5,366 nt of DNA from JAWLCQ01 sp041687095 (GCA_041687095.1 JAWLCQ010000264.1:1-5366), one strand, 5' to 3'; numbered from the stretch's first letter, positions 1 to 5,346 are shown. The notes: generated by a model from the letters alone, not told the origin. A program made the numbers and translations.

Positions 1-617
1 CCGACTGGGGCGCCGAGGTCTACGTCCGCTCCGTCCATCCGGGCAGCCCGGCCGAGGGCAAGCTCGAGCCCAACGACGTCCTGCTCGCGCTGAACGAAAC
101 TTCCGTGCGGCAGGTGCCGGACTTCTGCTGCGAACTGTTGGAACTCGGCGCGGGCGACACCGTCCGCCTCGCCGTCCGCCGCGGCGGACAGAGCCTGACG
201 GTCGCGGTGGCCCTGACGGCCAAGCCCAAACCGGACGGCAGGCTGCTGGCGGAGCGGAAGCTCGGGGTCACCTTCCGCGAACTGACGCCCGAACTCGCCC
301 GCTCCCTCCGCCTGCCGATCGACCGCGGGTTGCTGGTGGTGGGCGTCGAGAAGGGCGGGCCCGGCGGCCGGCTGGGCCTGGATCTGCAGGACGTCCTGTT
401 CCAGGTCGGACGATTCTACGTCACCGATCTGGACGCGCTGGGCCAGATCCTGGAAGATGTGCGTGCGGGCGACGGGCTGCGGATCGGGGTCGCCCGCGGG
501 GCCCACATGGCGTGGGTGACGCTCCGCGCGCGGGACGCGGCGGACGCCCCCGCCCCCAAGCCCCAGCCCCAGCCCCAGCCGCAAGCACCCGACCGGCAGA
601 GCGGAGACCGGATCTAG
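1..617 (+). CDS. C-terminal part of a tandem PDZ-domain protein (HtrA/DegP-like)
   Basis: The reading frame is open from base 3 and ends at TAG 615-617, giving 204 visible residues; the true start lies upstream of the window. Two PDZ modules are visible. The first covers about residues 1-75, with HPGSPAEGKLEPNDVLLALN as the usual loop and 'G-L-x-x-x-D-V-L' core. The second covers about 87-177, with LGVTFRELTPELARSLRLP, then GLLVVGVEKGGPGGRLGL and QDVLFQVG. The second resembles PDZ domains of DegP/HtrA serine proteases, which bind exposed C-terminal peptides in the periplasm. No catalytic His-Asp-Ser domain is within view, so protease and PDZ-only scaffold remain equally possible. The tail (about 178-204) is low complexity, rich in Ala-Pro and Pro-Gln pairs encoded by a CCCCAG hexamer run at 561-578. 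A downstream GTG at 105 falls inside the first PDZ and is not a credible start. Confidence 0.82.
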   Translation, partial: DWGAEVYVRSVHPGSPAEGKLEPNDVLLALNETSVRQVPDFCCELLELGAGDTVRLAVRRGGQSLTVAVALTAKPKPDGRLLAERKLGVTFRELTPELARSLRLPIDRGLLVVGVEKGGPGGRLGLDLQDVLFQVGRFYVTDLDALGQILEDVRAGDGLRIGVARGAHMAWVTLRARDAADAPAPKPQPQPQPQAPDRQSGDRI

Positions 618-644
618 CAGGGCCATCGCAACGTCCGTTTTCCG

Positions 645-807
645 TGGCATGGGCGTCTCGCCCATGTGTCCCACGGGCATCTTGCCCGTGGCCTTTGCCA
701 GCGGGGCCACATGGGTTGGAGAGGGTCTTTCGAGGCAATCAGGCCCCACTCGCCCCCCGGGCAGGGGCGAGACGCCCCTGCGACACACGGGCAAGATGCC
801 CGTGCCA
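645..807. repeat. Cluster of four related GC-rich hairpins in two pairs
   Basis: This block fills most of the gap between the PDZ gene and paaK. It holds four perfect palindromic stems with 3-nt loops: 648-666 (CATGGGCG, loop TCT), 671-691 (CCACGGGCA, loop TCT), 762-780 (CAGGGGCG, loop AGA) and 786-804 (CACGGGCA, loop AGA). The first pair is separated by TGTC and the second by CGACA. The loops are complementary between pairs, so the second pair reads as reverse-strand versions of the first pair's two hairpin types. The approximately 70 bases between pairs are flanked by a 9-bp inverted repeat with one mismatch (700-708 with 742-750). Read through, the block gives the 'GVSPMCPTGILPVA' peptide pattern common as false ORFs in Planctomycetota and Verrucomicrobiota genomes. 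It is a dispersed intergenic repeat, not coding. Confidence 0.8.
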
Positions 808-837
808 CGACTTTGCGATAGCCCGGCCGAATCTAGC

Positions 838-866
838 TTTCCAATCGGCGATCCCCAGTGTAAAGT
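838..866 (+). promoter_or_regulatory. Possible sigma-70 promoter for the PaaK-type ligase gene
   Basis: TTTCCA at 838-843 and TAAAGT at 861-866 are separated by 17 bases and each matches the sigma-70 consensus at four of six positions. Transcription from here would give a leader of roughly 45 bases before the ATG at 918. The site lies in the relatively AT-rich stretch just downstream of the hairpin cluster. Matches of this quality arise by chance, so this is a candidate only. Confidence 0.25.
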
Positions 867-917
867 CGGGAATGGCAGACCCGGGCCCGCGTTCGGCTCT
901 CAGACCACGGAAGCACC

Positions 918-2234
918 ATGGAATTCCCCTTCGACAACCTCATCTTTGATCCCGCCGAAACGATGGACCCGGAGGAGCGGAGATCGCTGCAGTTGCAGCG
1001 GCTGCGCCAGACCGTCGCCCGGACCGCCCGCGTGCCGTTCTACCGCGACGCCTTCACCCACCTGGGCCTGGGCCCCGAGTCCATCCGCTCGCTCGACGAC
1101 CTCCGCCGCCTGCCCCTGACGACCAAGGAGGACCTGCGGCGGCATTACCCGCTGGGCTTCCTCGCCGTCCCCCGCGAGCAGATCGCTCGCATCCACGGGT
1201 CCAGCGGGACCACGGGCAAGCCCACCGTCGTCGCCTACACCCACGAGGACCTCCAGACCTGGGCGGGCCTCTGCGCCCGCTTCCTGGTGGCCGGGGGGCT
1301 GCGGGCGGGGGACCTCGTGCACATGGCCTTCGGGTACGGGCTGTTCACCGGGGGGTTCGGCCTGCACTACGGGGCGGAGCGCGTCGGGGCGGGGATCGTC
1401 CCGGCGGCCGCGGGGAACACGCCCCGGCACATCATGCTCATCCAGGACCTCCAGCCGCAGACGCTGATCTGCACGCCCTCCTACGCCCTGAACCTCGCCG
1501 AATCCGCCCGCGCCCAGGGCGTGGATCCCACGTCGCTGTCCCTGCGGTACGCCCACTTCGGGGGCGAGCCCTGGACCGAGGACATGCGGGTCGAGATCGA
1601 GCGGCAGATGGGGCTGCTGGCGTTCAACAACTACGGGCTCAGCGAGGTCATCGGCCCTGGGGTGAGCGGGGAGTGTGCGGCCCGCACGGGCATGCACATC
1701 CAGGAGGATCACTTCCTGGTCGAGTGCCTCGACCCCGAGACGCTGGAGCCCGTCCCCGAGGGCGCACCGGGGGAGCTGGTCTTCACCTCGCTGACCAAGC
1801 AGGCCCTGCCGATCCTCCGCTACCGCACCCGCGACATCGCCTGCCTCGACGCCTCGCCCTGCCCCTGCGGGCGGACGACCGTCCGCATGTCCCGCGTGAT
1901 CGGGCGGACGGACGACATGCTCATCGTCCGCGGGGTGAACGTGTTCCCCTCGCAGATCGAGGAGGCGCTGCTGCGGGTGGAGGGGACGGCTCCGCACTAC
2001 GAGATCGTGGTCGACCGTCCCGCCGCCCTGGACCAGATGACCGTCCGCGTGGAGGTCCGCCCGGAGGACTTCTCCGACCAGATGGCCGAGATGCAGCGCC
2101 TCCGCGAGCGGATCGACCGCGAGATCCAGGCCATCACCGGCCTCCGCGTCCGCGTCGAACTCGTCGAGCCCCGCGCGCTCCAACGCTTCGAGGGCAAGGC
2201 CAAGCGGGTCATCGACAAGCGGAAGTCTCCGTAA
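918..2234 (+). CDS. paaK: Phenylacetate-CoA ligase (PaaK family)
   Basis: This is a 438-residue adenylate-forming enzyme that would activate phenylacetate with ATP and CoA to phenylacetyl-CoA (EC 6.2.1.30 in characterised members), in the cytoplasm. The length is that of the family. All core motifs are present: the Ser/Thr/Gly-rich ATP loop GSSGTTGKPT at about 94-103; NNYGLSE at 238-243 region; YRTRD at 302-306; CPCGRT at 315-320; and the hinge IGRTDDMLIVRGVNVFP at 328-344. The C-terminal small domain follows and ends with EGKAKRVIDKR, whose GKA lysine (about 427) is the expected catalytic lysine. N-terminal RVPFYRDAF and LPLTTKEDLR are also typical. The ATG at 918 is preceded only by a weak purine stretch (CGGAAG), but the N-terminus aligns with PaaK relatives as I recall them. 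No other phenylacetate-catabolism gene (paaABCDE, paaG, paaZ) or indolepyruvate oxidoreductase is visible, so a related aryl acid substrate is possible. TAA 2232-2234 abuts a repeat copy. Confidence 0.95.
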   Translation: MEFPFDNLIFDPAETMDPEERRSLQLQRLRQTVARTARVPFYRDAFTHLGLGPESIRSLDDLRRLPLTTKEDLRRHYPLGFLAVPREQIARIHGSSGTTGKPTVVAYTHEDLQTWAGLCARFLVAGGLRAGDLVHMAFGYGLFTGGFGLHYGAERVGAGIVPAAAGNTPRHIMLIQDLQPQTLICTPSYALNLAESARAQGVDPTSLSLRYAHFGGEPWTEDMRVEIERQMGLLAFNNYGLSEVIGPGVSGECAARTGMHIQEDHFLVECLDPETLEPVPEGAPGELVFTSLTKQALPILRYRTRDIACLDASPCPCGRTTVRMSRVIGRTDDMLIVRGVNVFPSQIEEALLRVEGTAPHYEIVVDRPAALDQMTVRVEVRPEDFSDQMAEMQRLRERIDREIQAITGLRVRVELVEPRALQRFEGKAKRVIDKRKSP

Positions 2235-2257
2235 AAAGGGGACCGGCCCCCGCGGGG
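2233..2257 (+). repeat. Solitary copy of the AAAAAGGGGAC repeat at the paaK stop codon
   Basis: The sequence starting with AAAAAGGGGACCGGC matches the repeat family seen five times at 5053-5263: 21 of 25 positions are identical to the unit starting at 5084. Its right part contains the palindrome CCCCGCGGGG (2248-2257). The last two bases of the paaK TAA are the first two A's of the copy. It is an isolated member of a dispersed short repeat. Confidence 0.6.
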
Positions 2258-2270
2258 CGCAAAGCACGCC

Positions 2271-2345
2271 GGGTGCCACGGCTGCGCTGTCTGCAGCCGT
2301 GTCCTTCCCGGCGGCACGGCTGCAGACAGCGCAGCCGTGGCACCC
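2271..2345. repeat. Perfect 31-bp inverted repeat (long hairpin element)
   Basis: The arm 2271-2301 and the arm 2315-2345 are exact reverse complements, separated by a 13-base loop (TCCTTCCCGGCGG). Each arm also contains its own smaller palindrome (CACGGCTGC ... GCAGCCGTG), so the element can fold as one long hairpin or two short ones. It lies 37 bases after the paaK stop. It could end transcription by stalling polymerase, but no T-run follows either arm, so it is not a canonical intrinsic terminator. A small further hairpin, CCAGG-TCG-CCTGG, follows at 2344-2356. The design fits a dispersed palindromic (REP-like) element. Confidence 0.85.
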
Positions 2346-2377
2346 AGGTCGCCTGGTGTACTGAGAGGCAGACGCCC

Positions 2378-2405
2378 GGTCCCCGGTTCCTGGTTCCCGG
2401 TCTTC
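2378..2405 (+). repeat. Four-copy heptanucleotide tandem repeat (consensus GGTTCCC)
   Basis: Four consecutive 7-base units are visible: GGTCCCC, GGTTCCT, GGTTCCC and GGTCTTC. They lie in the 280-base gap between paaK and the sigma-factor gene, just after the long inverted repeat. The array is degenerate and short. It is non-coding on either strand in any frame I would trust. Confidence 0.6.
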
Positions 2406-2424
2406 GCCAAAAGCGCCCGCCCCA

Positions 2425-2453
2425 TTCCCTCCGCCCCGTCCTACGGGTATCCT
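2425..2453 (+). promoter_or_regulatory. Weak promoter candidate for the sigma/anti-sigma operon
   Basis: TTCCCT (2425-2430) and TATCCT (2448-2453) are spaced 17 bases apart, about 60 bases before the GTG start at 2515. The -10-like box has a fair match and the -35-like box a poor one. ECF operons are often transcribed by their own sigma factor from a different consensus, which cannot be recognised from a single site. The purine-rich GAGGAGGG at 2464-2471 looks like a ribosome-binding site but has no start codon at suitable distance. Confidence 0.2.
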
Positions 2454-2514
2454 GTGTGTCCTTGAGGAGGGCGTAAGTCGTCCGCTCGCTTCCGCTAACG
2501 TACGGATCGCACGC

Positions 2515-3123
2515 GTGTCTATTCCTGAGGACAAAACGCCGAAAGAGCAGTCCGCCGCCGAGGTGGCCCTTCTGGTGCGCGGAGCGCAGCGGGGTGACCT
2601 TCGCGCGTTCGATCTGCTGGTGGAGCGGTTCCAGCGGCCGGCGACGGCGGTGGCGTACCGGTTGCTCAACCACCGGGACGACGCCATGGAGGTCGTCCAG
2701 GACGCGTTCCTCAAGGCGTTTGACAAGTTGGACACGCTGGATTCCCCGGGACGGTTCGGGCCCTGGCTGATGCGGATCGTGTCGAACCTGGCGCTGAACC
2801 GCCGTCGGTCGCGGGCGCTGCGGCAGACGATCTCGCTCGATGCGCCCCCGCGGGGCGACAGCGAGCGGGAGTGGGTCCTGCCCGACCCCGCCGCCGACAC
2901 GCCCGACGAGACCGTCTCGGGCGAGGAACTCAAGCGGAAGATCGCCGCGGCCGTCGCGGAGCTGCCCGAGACGCAGCGGCAGGCGCTGATCCTGTTCAGC
3001 ATGGCCAAGCTGCCGCAGAAGGACATCGCCAAGCAGTTGGGCCTGAGCGTGCAGGCGGTGAAATGGCATGTTTTCTCCGCGAGGAAGAAGTTGAAGGATA
3101 AGCTGGCGGAGTACCTCGAATGA
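2515..3123 (+). CDS. ECF-type RNA polymerase sigma factor (sigma-70 family)
   Basis: The product is a 202-residue two-domain alternative sigma factor, the usual ECF size. Region 2 spans about residues 31-101 (AFDLLVERFQRPATAVAYRL, then DDAMEVVQDAFLKAF and GPWLMRIVSNLALNRRR), which binds core polymerase and the -10 element. An acidic, Pro/Asp-rich linker follows (about 110-138). Region 4 spans about 140-198 (ELPETQRQALILFSM, then the helix-turn-helix QKDIAKQLGLSVQAVKWHV and SARKKLKDKL), which contacts the -35 element. No extra C-terminal domain is present. The GTG at 2515 is the only plausible in-frame start: I found no ATG or GTG immediately upstream in frame, and the local ribosome-binding site is poor. 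A GAGGAGGG 44 bases upstream is too distant. The stop overlaps the next gene's ATG (ATGA), implying translational coupling with its anti-sigma factor. Target genes and ECF subgroup cannot be told from the sequence alone. Confidence 0.93.
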   Translation: MSIPEDKTPKEQSAAEVALLVRGAQRGDLRAFDLLVERFQRPATAVAYRLLNHRDDAMEVVQDAFLKAFDKLDTLDSPGRFGPWLMRIVSNLALNRRRSRALRQTISLDAPPRGDSEREWVLPDPAADTPDETVSGEELKRKIAAAVAELPETQRQALILFSMAKLPQKDIAKQLGLSVQAVKWHVFSARKKLKDKLAEYLE

Positions 3124-3830
3124 CCATGGATAACGAACGCGACAACCTGATCCCCCGCCGCGAGGCGGCCCCCGAGCCCACCCCGCGCGTGGACGAGAGC
3201 GACCTGGAGTTCCTGCTCAGCGAGTTCGCCGCCGGGCAGCTCTCCGGCGGTAAGGCGCACCGGCTGCGGAAGCAGCTCGCGCGCGACCCGGGGCTGTCGG
3301 CCGAGCTGCGGAAGTACTCCGCCCTCGACGCCGGGCTCGACGCGCTGGCGGATGAGGAGATCGAGGGCGTTGACTACGAGCAGCAGCGGAGCGACATCGT
3401 CCGCCTGGTCGAGCGCAAGGTCCTCCTCTCGCACCGCCGCCCCCGTCTGCGATGGCAGCGGGTGGCGGCCCCGCTGGCGATGGCGGCGGCGGTGGCGATT
3501 GCCCTGTCCGCCTGGCTGCTGTACCCCACGGGAACCGTTGCCCCACCGTCCGGCGATCCGGGGGGTCCCGAGACCTTCGTCCGCGTGCAGACCCCCGCGC
3601 CCGACGCCCCCGAGGGCGTGATCCGCGTGGCGTTGGCGGGCCCGGGGCGCGCGGAGGCGGGCACGGTTCGCGTCCGCCCGGTCCGCGTCGAGTGGGACGA
3701 GTTGCGGTTCGGGGCGTTGGCGACGGGGCGCGACGCGTCCCGCCTGCCCCCGGGCACGGTGCTCGTGTCGGCCGACCGCACGCCCACGCCCGCCATCCAG
3801 GACCCGTTGCTGCACTTGCTCATCCAGTAG
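3120..3830 (+). CDS. Putative single-pass membrane anti-sigma factor
   Basis: This 236-residue protein is called from layout and context more than from family motifs. Residues about 25-95 form a charged helical domain (ESDLEFLLSEFAAGQLSG, then HRLRKQLARDPGLSAELRKY) resembling the cytoplasmic sigma-binding part of anti-sigma factors. There is no His-x3-Cys-x2-Cys zinc motif, so it is not a ZAS-type protein. An Arg-rich stretch (RRPRLRWQR, 106-114) precedes one hydrophobic segment (about 115-135), predicting cytoplasmic N-terminus and periplasmic C-terminus. The outer part (about 136-236) is Pro/Gly/Val/Arg-rich without a recognised domain. Its ATG at 3120 overlaps the sigma-factor stop by four bases; a second ATG at 3126 is an alternative start. 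The expected role is to hold the ECF sigma factor at the membrane until a signal releases it. A FecR-like transducer is the main alternative. Confidence 0.72.
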   Translation: MTMDNERDNLIPRREAAPEPTPRVDESDLEFLLSEFAAGQLSGGKAHRLRKQLARDPGLSAELRKYSALDAGLDALADEEIEGVDYEQQRSDIVRLVERKVLLSHRRPRLRWQRVAAPLAMAAAVAIALSAWLLYPTGTVAPPSGDPGGPETFVRVQTPAPDAPEGVIRVALAGPGRAEAGTVRVRPVRVEWDELRFGALATGRDASRLPPGTVLVSADRTPTPAIQDPLLHLLIQ

Positions 3831-3857
3831 CTCGATGGTTCAATGCCCCAGACTCCC

Positions 3858-3863
3858 AGGAGA
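3858..3863 (+). promoter_or_regulatory. Ribosome-binding site fixing the start at 3869
   Basis: AGGAGA lies five bases before ATG 3869. The reading frame is open far upstream (to about 3452), so this site plus the signal peptide that follows decide the true start and exclude the longer reading. Confidence 0.75.
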
Positions 3864-3868
3864 AGACG

Positions 3869-5026
3869 ATGAAGCGATTCGGACTGCGTTGGGCCCTTGC
3901 GGGGGCGCTGCTGGTGGGACTGTCCGCTCCCGCCCTTGCGAGTGTGGACGTGCAGAAGGCCCTCGACCGCCCCGTGGACCTCGAGGTCTCCGAGACGCCG
4001 GTCGGGGAGGTCTTCCTGCGGTTGACGGAGAAGACGGGCGTTCCCTTCGACGTCGATCCCTACGCCCTGGAACTGCTGCCCTACGGGGAGCAGACCCGCC
4101 TGACGGTGAGCATGAAGAACGTCACGCTCCGCAAGGCCCTCCCGGCCATGCTGGGGTCGCTGTCGCTGCAGTGGTCCGTCGAGGGCGACCGCATCCACGT
4201 CTACCCGGGCGAGGCCCTGGCGAGGATCGGGAGGCGGGTGAGCTATGACGAACTCGCCACGCTGCAGAAGCTCCGCACGGGCAAGCTCACGCCCCCCGCG
4301 CAAGGCGCGTCCGTCATCGAGCAGCTCCGCGCGATCAGCGGCAACCCGAACCTCGATCTCAGCTTCGCCATGGTCACCGACCGCCAGGCCGCCCTCGACC
4401 GCGCCGCGGCCGTGCTGCCGGGGACGGCGATGGACTTCCTTGACGCCCTCGTCGCCAACCGGCCCTGGGCGTGGTACCTGTGGGGCGACGAGGTCCGTAT
4501 CGTGACCGGGGAGCAGCAGGTCCGCCGCCAGCTCGACCGGCAGGTGTCGCTCCGCTACCGCGGGGCGAAGCTCTCCGAGGTCCTCCTCGACCTCGCCCGC
4601 CAGGGCCGCATCCCCCTCGAAATGGAGCCCGGGGTGCTCCAGATGGTCCCCGCCGACGCCCGGGAAAGCTTCAACCTCGTCATGGCCGACGCCAGCATCG
4701 CCGAGGCCCTGCAGGTCATCAGCGGGGCGACGGGCCTGGCCTTCGAGGTGACGCACGAGGGCGTCCGCGTCGAGGCCTCCGATGCCCTCACCACCCAGAC
4801 GCAGGGCAACGGCGAACGCCGCCGCTCGCCCTTCTTCGTCCGCATGTCCCTGCCCGGGCCCGAGGGCGTGACCATCGACATCTTCCTCCGCTCCGACGAA
4901 CTCCCCGACGAGGTCGTCCAACGCATCCTCGCCGAGAAGCAGAAGCTCATCGAAGCCCTCGGCGGCGCCCCCGACCCCCCGGCCGCCCTGGAGCAAGTCG
5001 AACCCGACACCCAACCGACGGAATAG
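3869..5026 (+). CDS. Exported protein with three STN/secretin-N-like modules
   Basis: This 385-residue protein has a clear signal peptide: MKRFGLR, a hydrophobic core, and an Ala-Leu-Ala site after residue 24, predicting export. The mature part shows three modules of about 78 residues. Module 1 (36-114) runs VDLEVSETPVGEVFLRLTEK ... LTVSMKNVTLRKAL ... VEGDRIHVYPGE. Module 2 (about 138-214) is divergent and ends FLDALVANRPWAWYLWGDEV. Module 3 (226-303) runs VSLRYRGAKLSEVLLDLARQ ... FNLVMADASIAEAL ... THEGVRVEAS. The pattern (strand, helix with a 'G-I/V-P', strand, helix with 'AL', two strands) is that of STN/secretin N-terminal domains. No secretin or TonB barrel follows. A basic linker (316-319), a short strand pair and helix (about 323-364) and an acidic Pro-rich tail complete it. 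It starts 38 bases after the anti-sigma gene with a good ribosome-binding site, so it is probably cotranscribed. The function is unknown; a periplasmic partner of the anti-sigma factor is an inference. Confidence 0.78.
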   Translation: MKRFGLRWALAGALLVGLSAPALASVDVQKALDRPVDLEVSETPVGEVFLRLTEKTGVPFDVDPYALELLPYGEQTRLTVSMKNVTLRKALPAMLGSLSLQWSVEGDRIHVYPGEALARIGRRVSYDELATLQKLRTGKLTPPAQGASVIEQLRAISGNPNLDLSFAMVTDRQAALDRAAAVLPGTAMDFLDALVANRPWAWYLWGDEVRIVTGEQQVRRQLDRQVSLRYRGAKLSEVLLDLARQGRIPLEMEPGVLQMVPADARESFNLVMADASIAEALQVISGATGLAFEVTHEGVRVEASDALTTQTQGNGERRRSPFFVRMSLPGPEGVTIDIFLRSDELPDEVVQRILAEKQKLIEALGGAPDPPAALEQVEPDTQPTE

Positions 5027-5052
5027 GGGGGCGGACCGGCAGAGGAGCAGTT

Positions 5053-5263
5053 TCGAAAAAGGCACCGGCTCCCGATCGCCTCGAAAAAGGGGACTGGCTC
5101 CCGAGCGGCCTCGAAAAAGGGGACTGGCTCCGGAGCGGCGGCTGTTCGCCGCGCAGGTGCCTGTCCCCTTTTTCGAGGCTTCGCGGGCAGGCCCTTGGTT
5201 CGCTATGGACCGTCCCTTTACGCTCCGTTGGCGAGGTCGGGCTGGAAAAGGGGACAGGCACCT
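5053..5263. repeat. Five-copy dispersed-repeat cluster (core CGAAAAAGGGGACTGGCTCC)
   Basis: This array fills most of the 320-base gap 5027-5346. Three copies run head to tail at 5053-5080, 5081-5110 and 5111-5140 (periods 28 and 30 bases). The first is degenerate (AAAAAGGCACCGGCTCC); the other two share TCGAAAAAGGGGACTGGCTC exactly. A fourth copy is inverted at 5154-5178 and a fifth is direct at about 5242-5263. Bases 5155-5172 are the exact reverse complement of 5246-5263 (18 bp). The translated forms ('EKGTG', 'GASPLFRG') are familiar false-ORF peptides in planctomycete genomes. About 60 bases between the fourth and fifth copies (5180-5240) show nothing recognisable. Confidence 0.8.
5108..5179. 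terminator. Long hairpin, terminator-like in both directions
   Basis: Bases 5108-5129 pair with 5158-5179 at 20 of 22 positions, including a perfect outer 16-bp stem. An inner hairpin (GCGGCG 5135-5140 with CGCCGC 5147-5152) caps it. A GC-rich stem (5119-5128 with 5159-5168) is flanked by AAAAA upstream and TTTTT downstream (5169-5173), as in bidirectional intrinsic terminators. It lies about 80 bases after the stop of the STN-protein gene and before the next gene. It is built from two opposed repeat copies, so a terminator role may be incidental. Confidence 0.45.
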
Positions 5264-5310
5264 CCGGGGCGAACTGGGCTTCCCCACGAACGGTGGGCGC
5301 GCGGAGAGGG

Positions 5311-5316
5311 TAGAAT
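5311..5316 (+). promoter_or_regulatory. Possible -10 element for the gene starting at 5347
   Basis: TAGAAT matches the sigma-70 -10 consensus at five of six positions in an otherwise GC-rich stretch. It would place the transcription start roughly 25 bases before the ATG at 5347. No convincing -35 box is visible at 16-18 bases upstream. Confidence 0.35.
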
Positions 5317-5334
5317 CTGGCCCTCCCCAAGACG

Positions 5335-5340
5335 AAGGAG
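5335..5340 (+). promoter_or_regulatory. Ribosome-binding site for the gene starting at 5347
   Basis: AAGGAG lies six bases before an ATG at 5347, the best Shine-Dalgarno match in the last 300 bases. It is the main support for a gene start at the window edge. Confidence 0.6.
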
Positions 5341-5346
5341 CCCACG

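Noticed and set aside
512..1119. Overlapping small + strand frames across the first intergenic gap
   Set aside because: They translate the hairpin repeats (RPC and GILPVA-type peptides) and run into paaK out of frame; they are repeat shadows.
2271..2345. Canonical Rho-independent terminator for paaK
   Set aside because: The stem is long and perfect but neither side is followed by a T-run, so the sequence supports an inverted-repeat element, with termination only a possibility.
900..3815. Minus-strand open frame of 971 codons
   Set aside because: It runs antisense through three confidently recognised + strand genes and the repeat-filled gap between them. Long antisense frames are expected with strong third-position GC bias, and the translation is low-complexity Arg/Gly/His-rich with no domain.
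3452..3868. Upstream in-frame extension of the STN-protein gene
   Set aside because: It overlaps the anti-sigma gene in another frame, encodes Arg/Gly/Pro-rich sequence, and a good ribosome-binding site plus signal peptide mark the start at 3869.
3869..5026. Secretin (PilQ/GspD-like) outer-membrane channel
   Set aside because: Only N-domain-like modules are present; at 385 residues there is no C-terminal secretin beta-barrel domain.
5053..5140. Possible CRISPR array
   Set aside because: The three units are contiguous with no unique spacers between identical repeats, the first is degenerate, and inverted copies follow; no cas gene is present.
4471..5313. Plus-strand open frame of 280 codons in an alternative frame
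   Set aside because: It overlaps the STN-protein gene out of frame, is Arg/Pro-rich, and ends by translating the A5G4 repeats.
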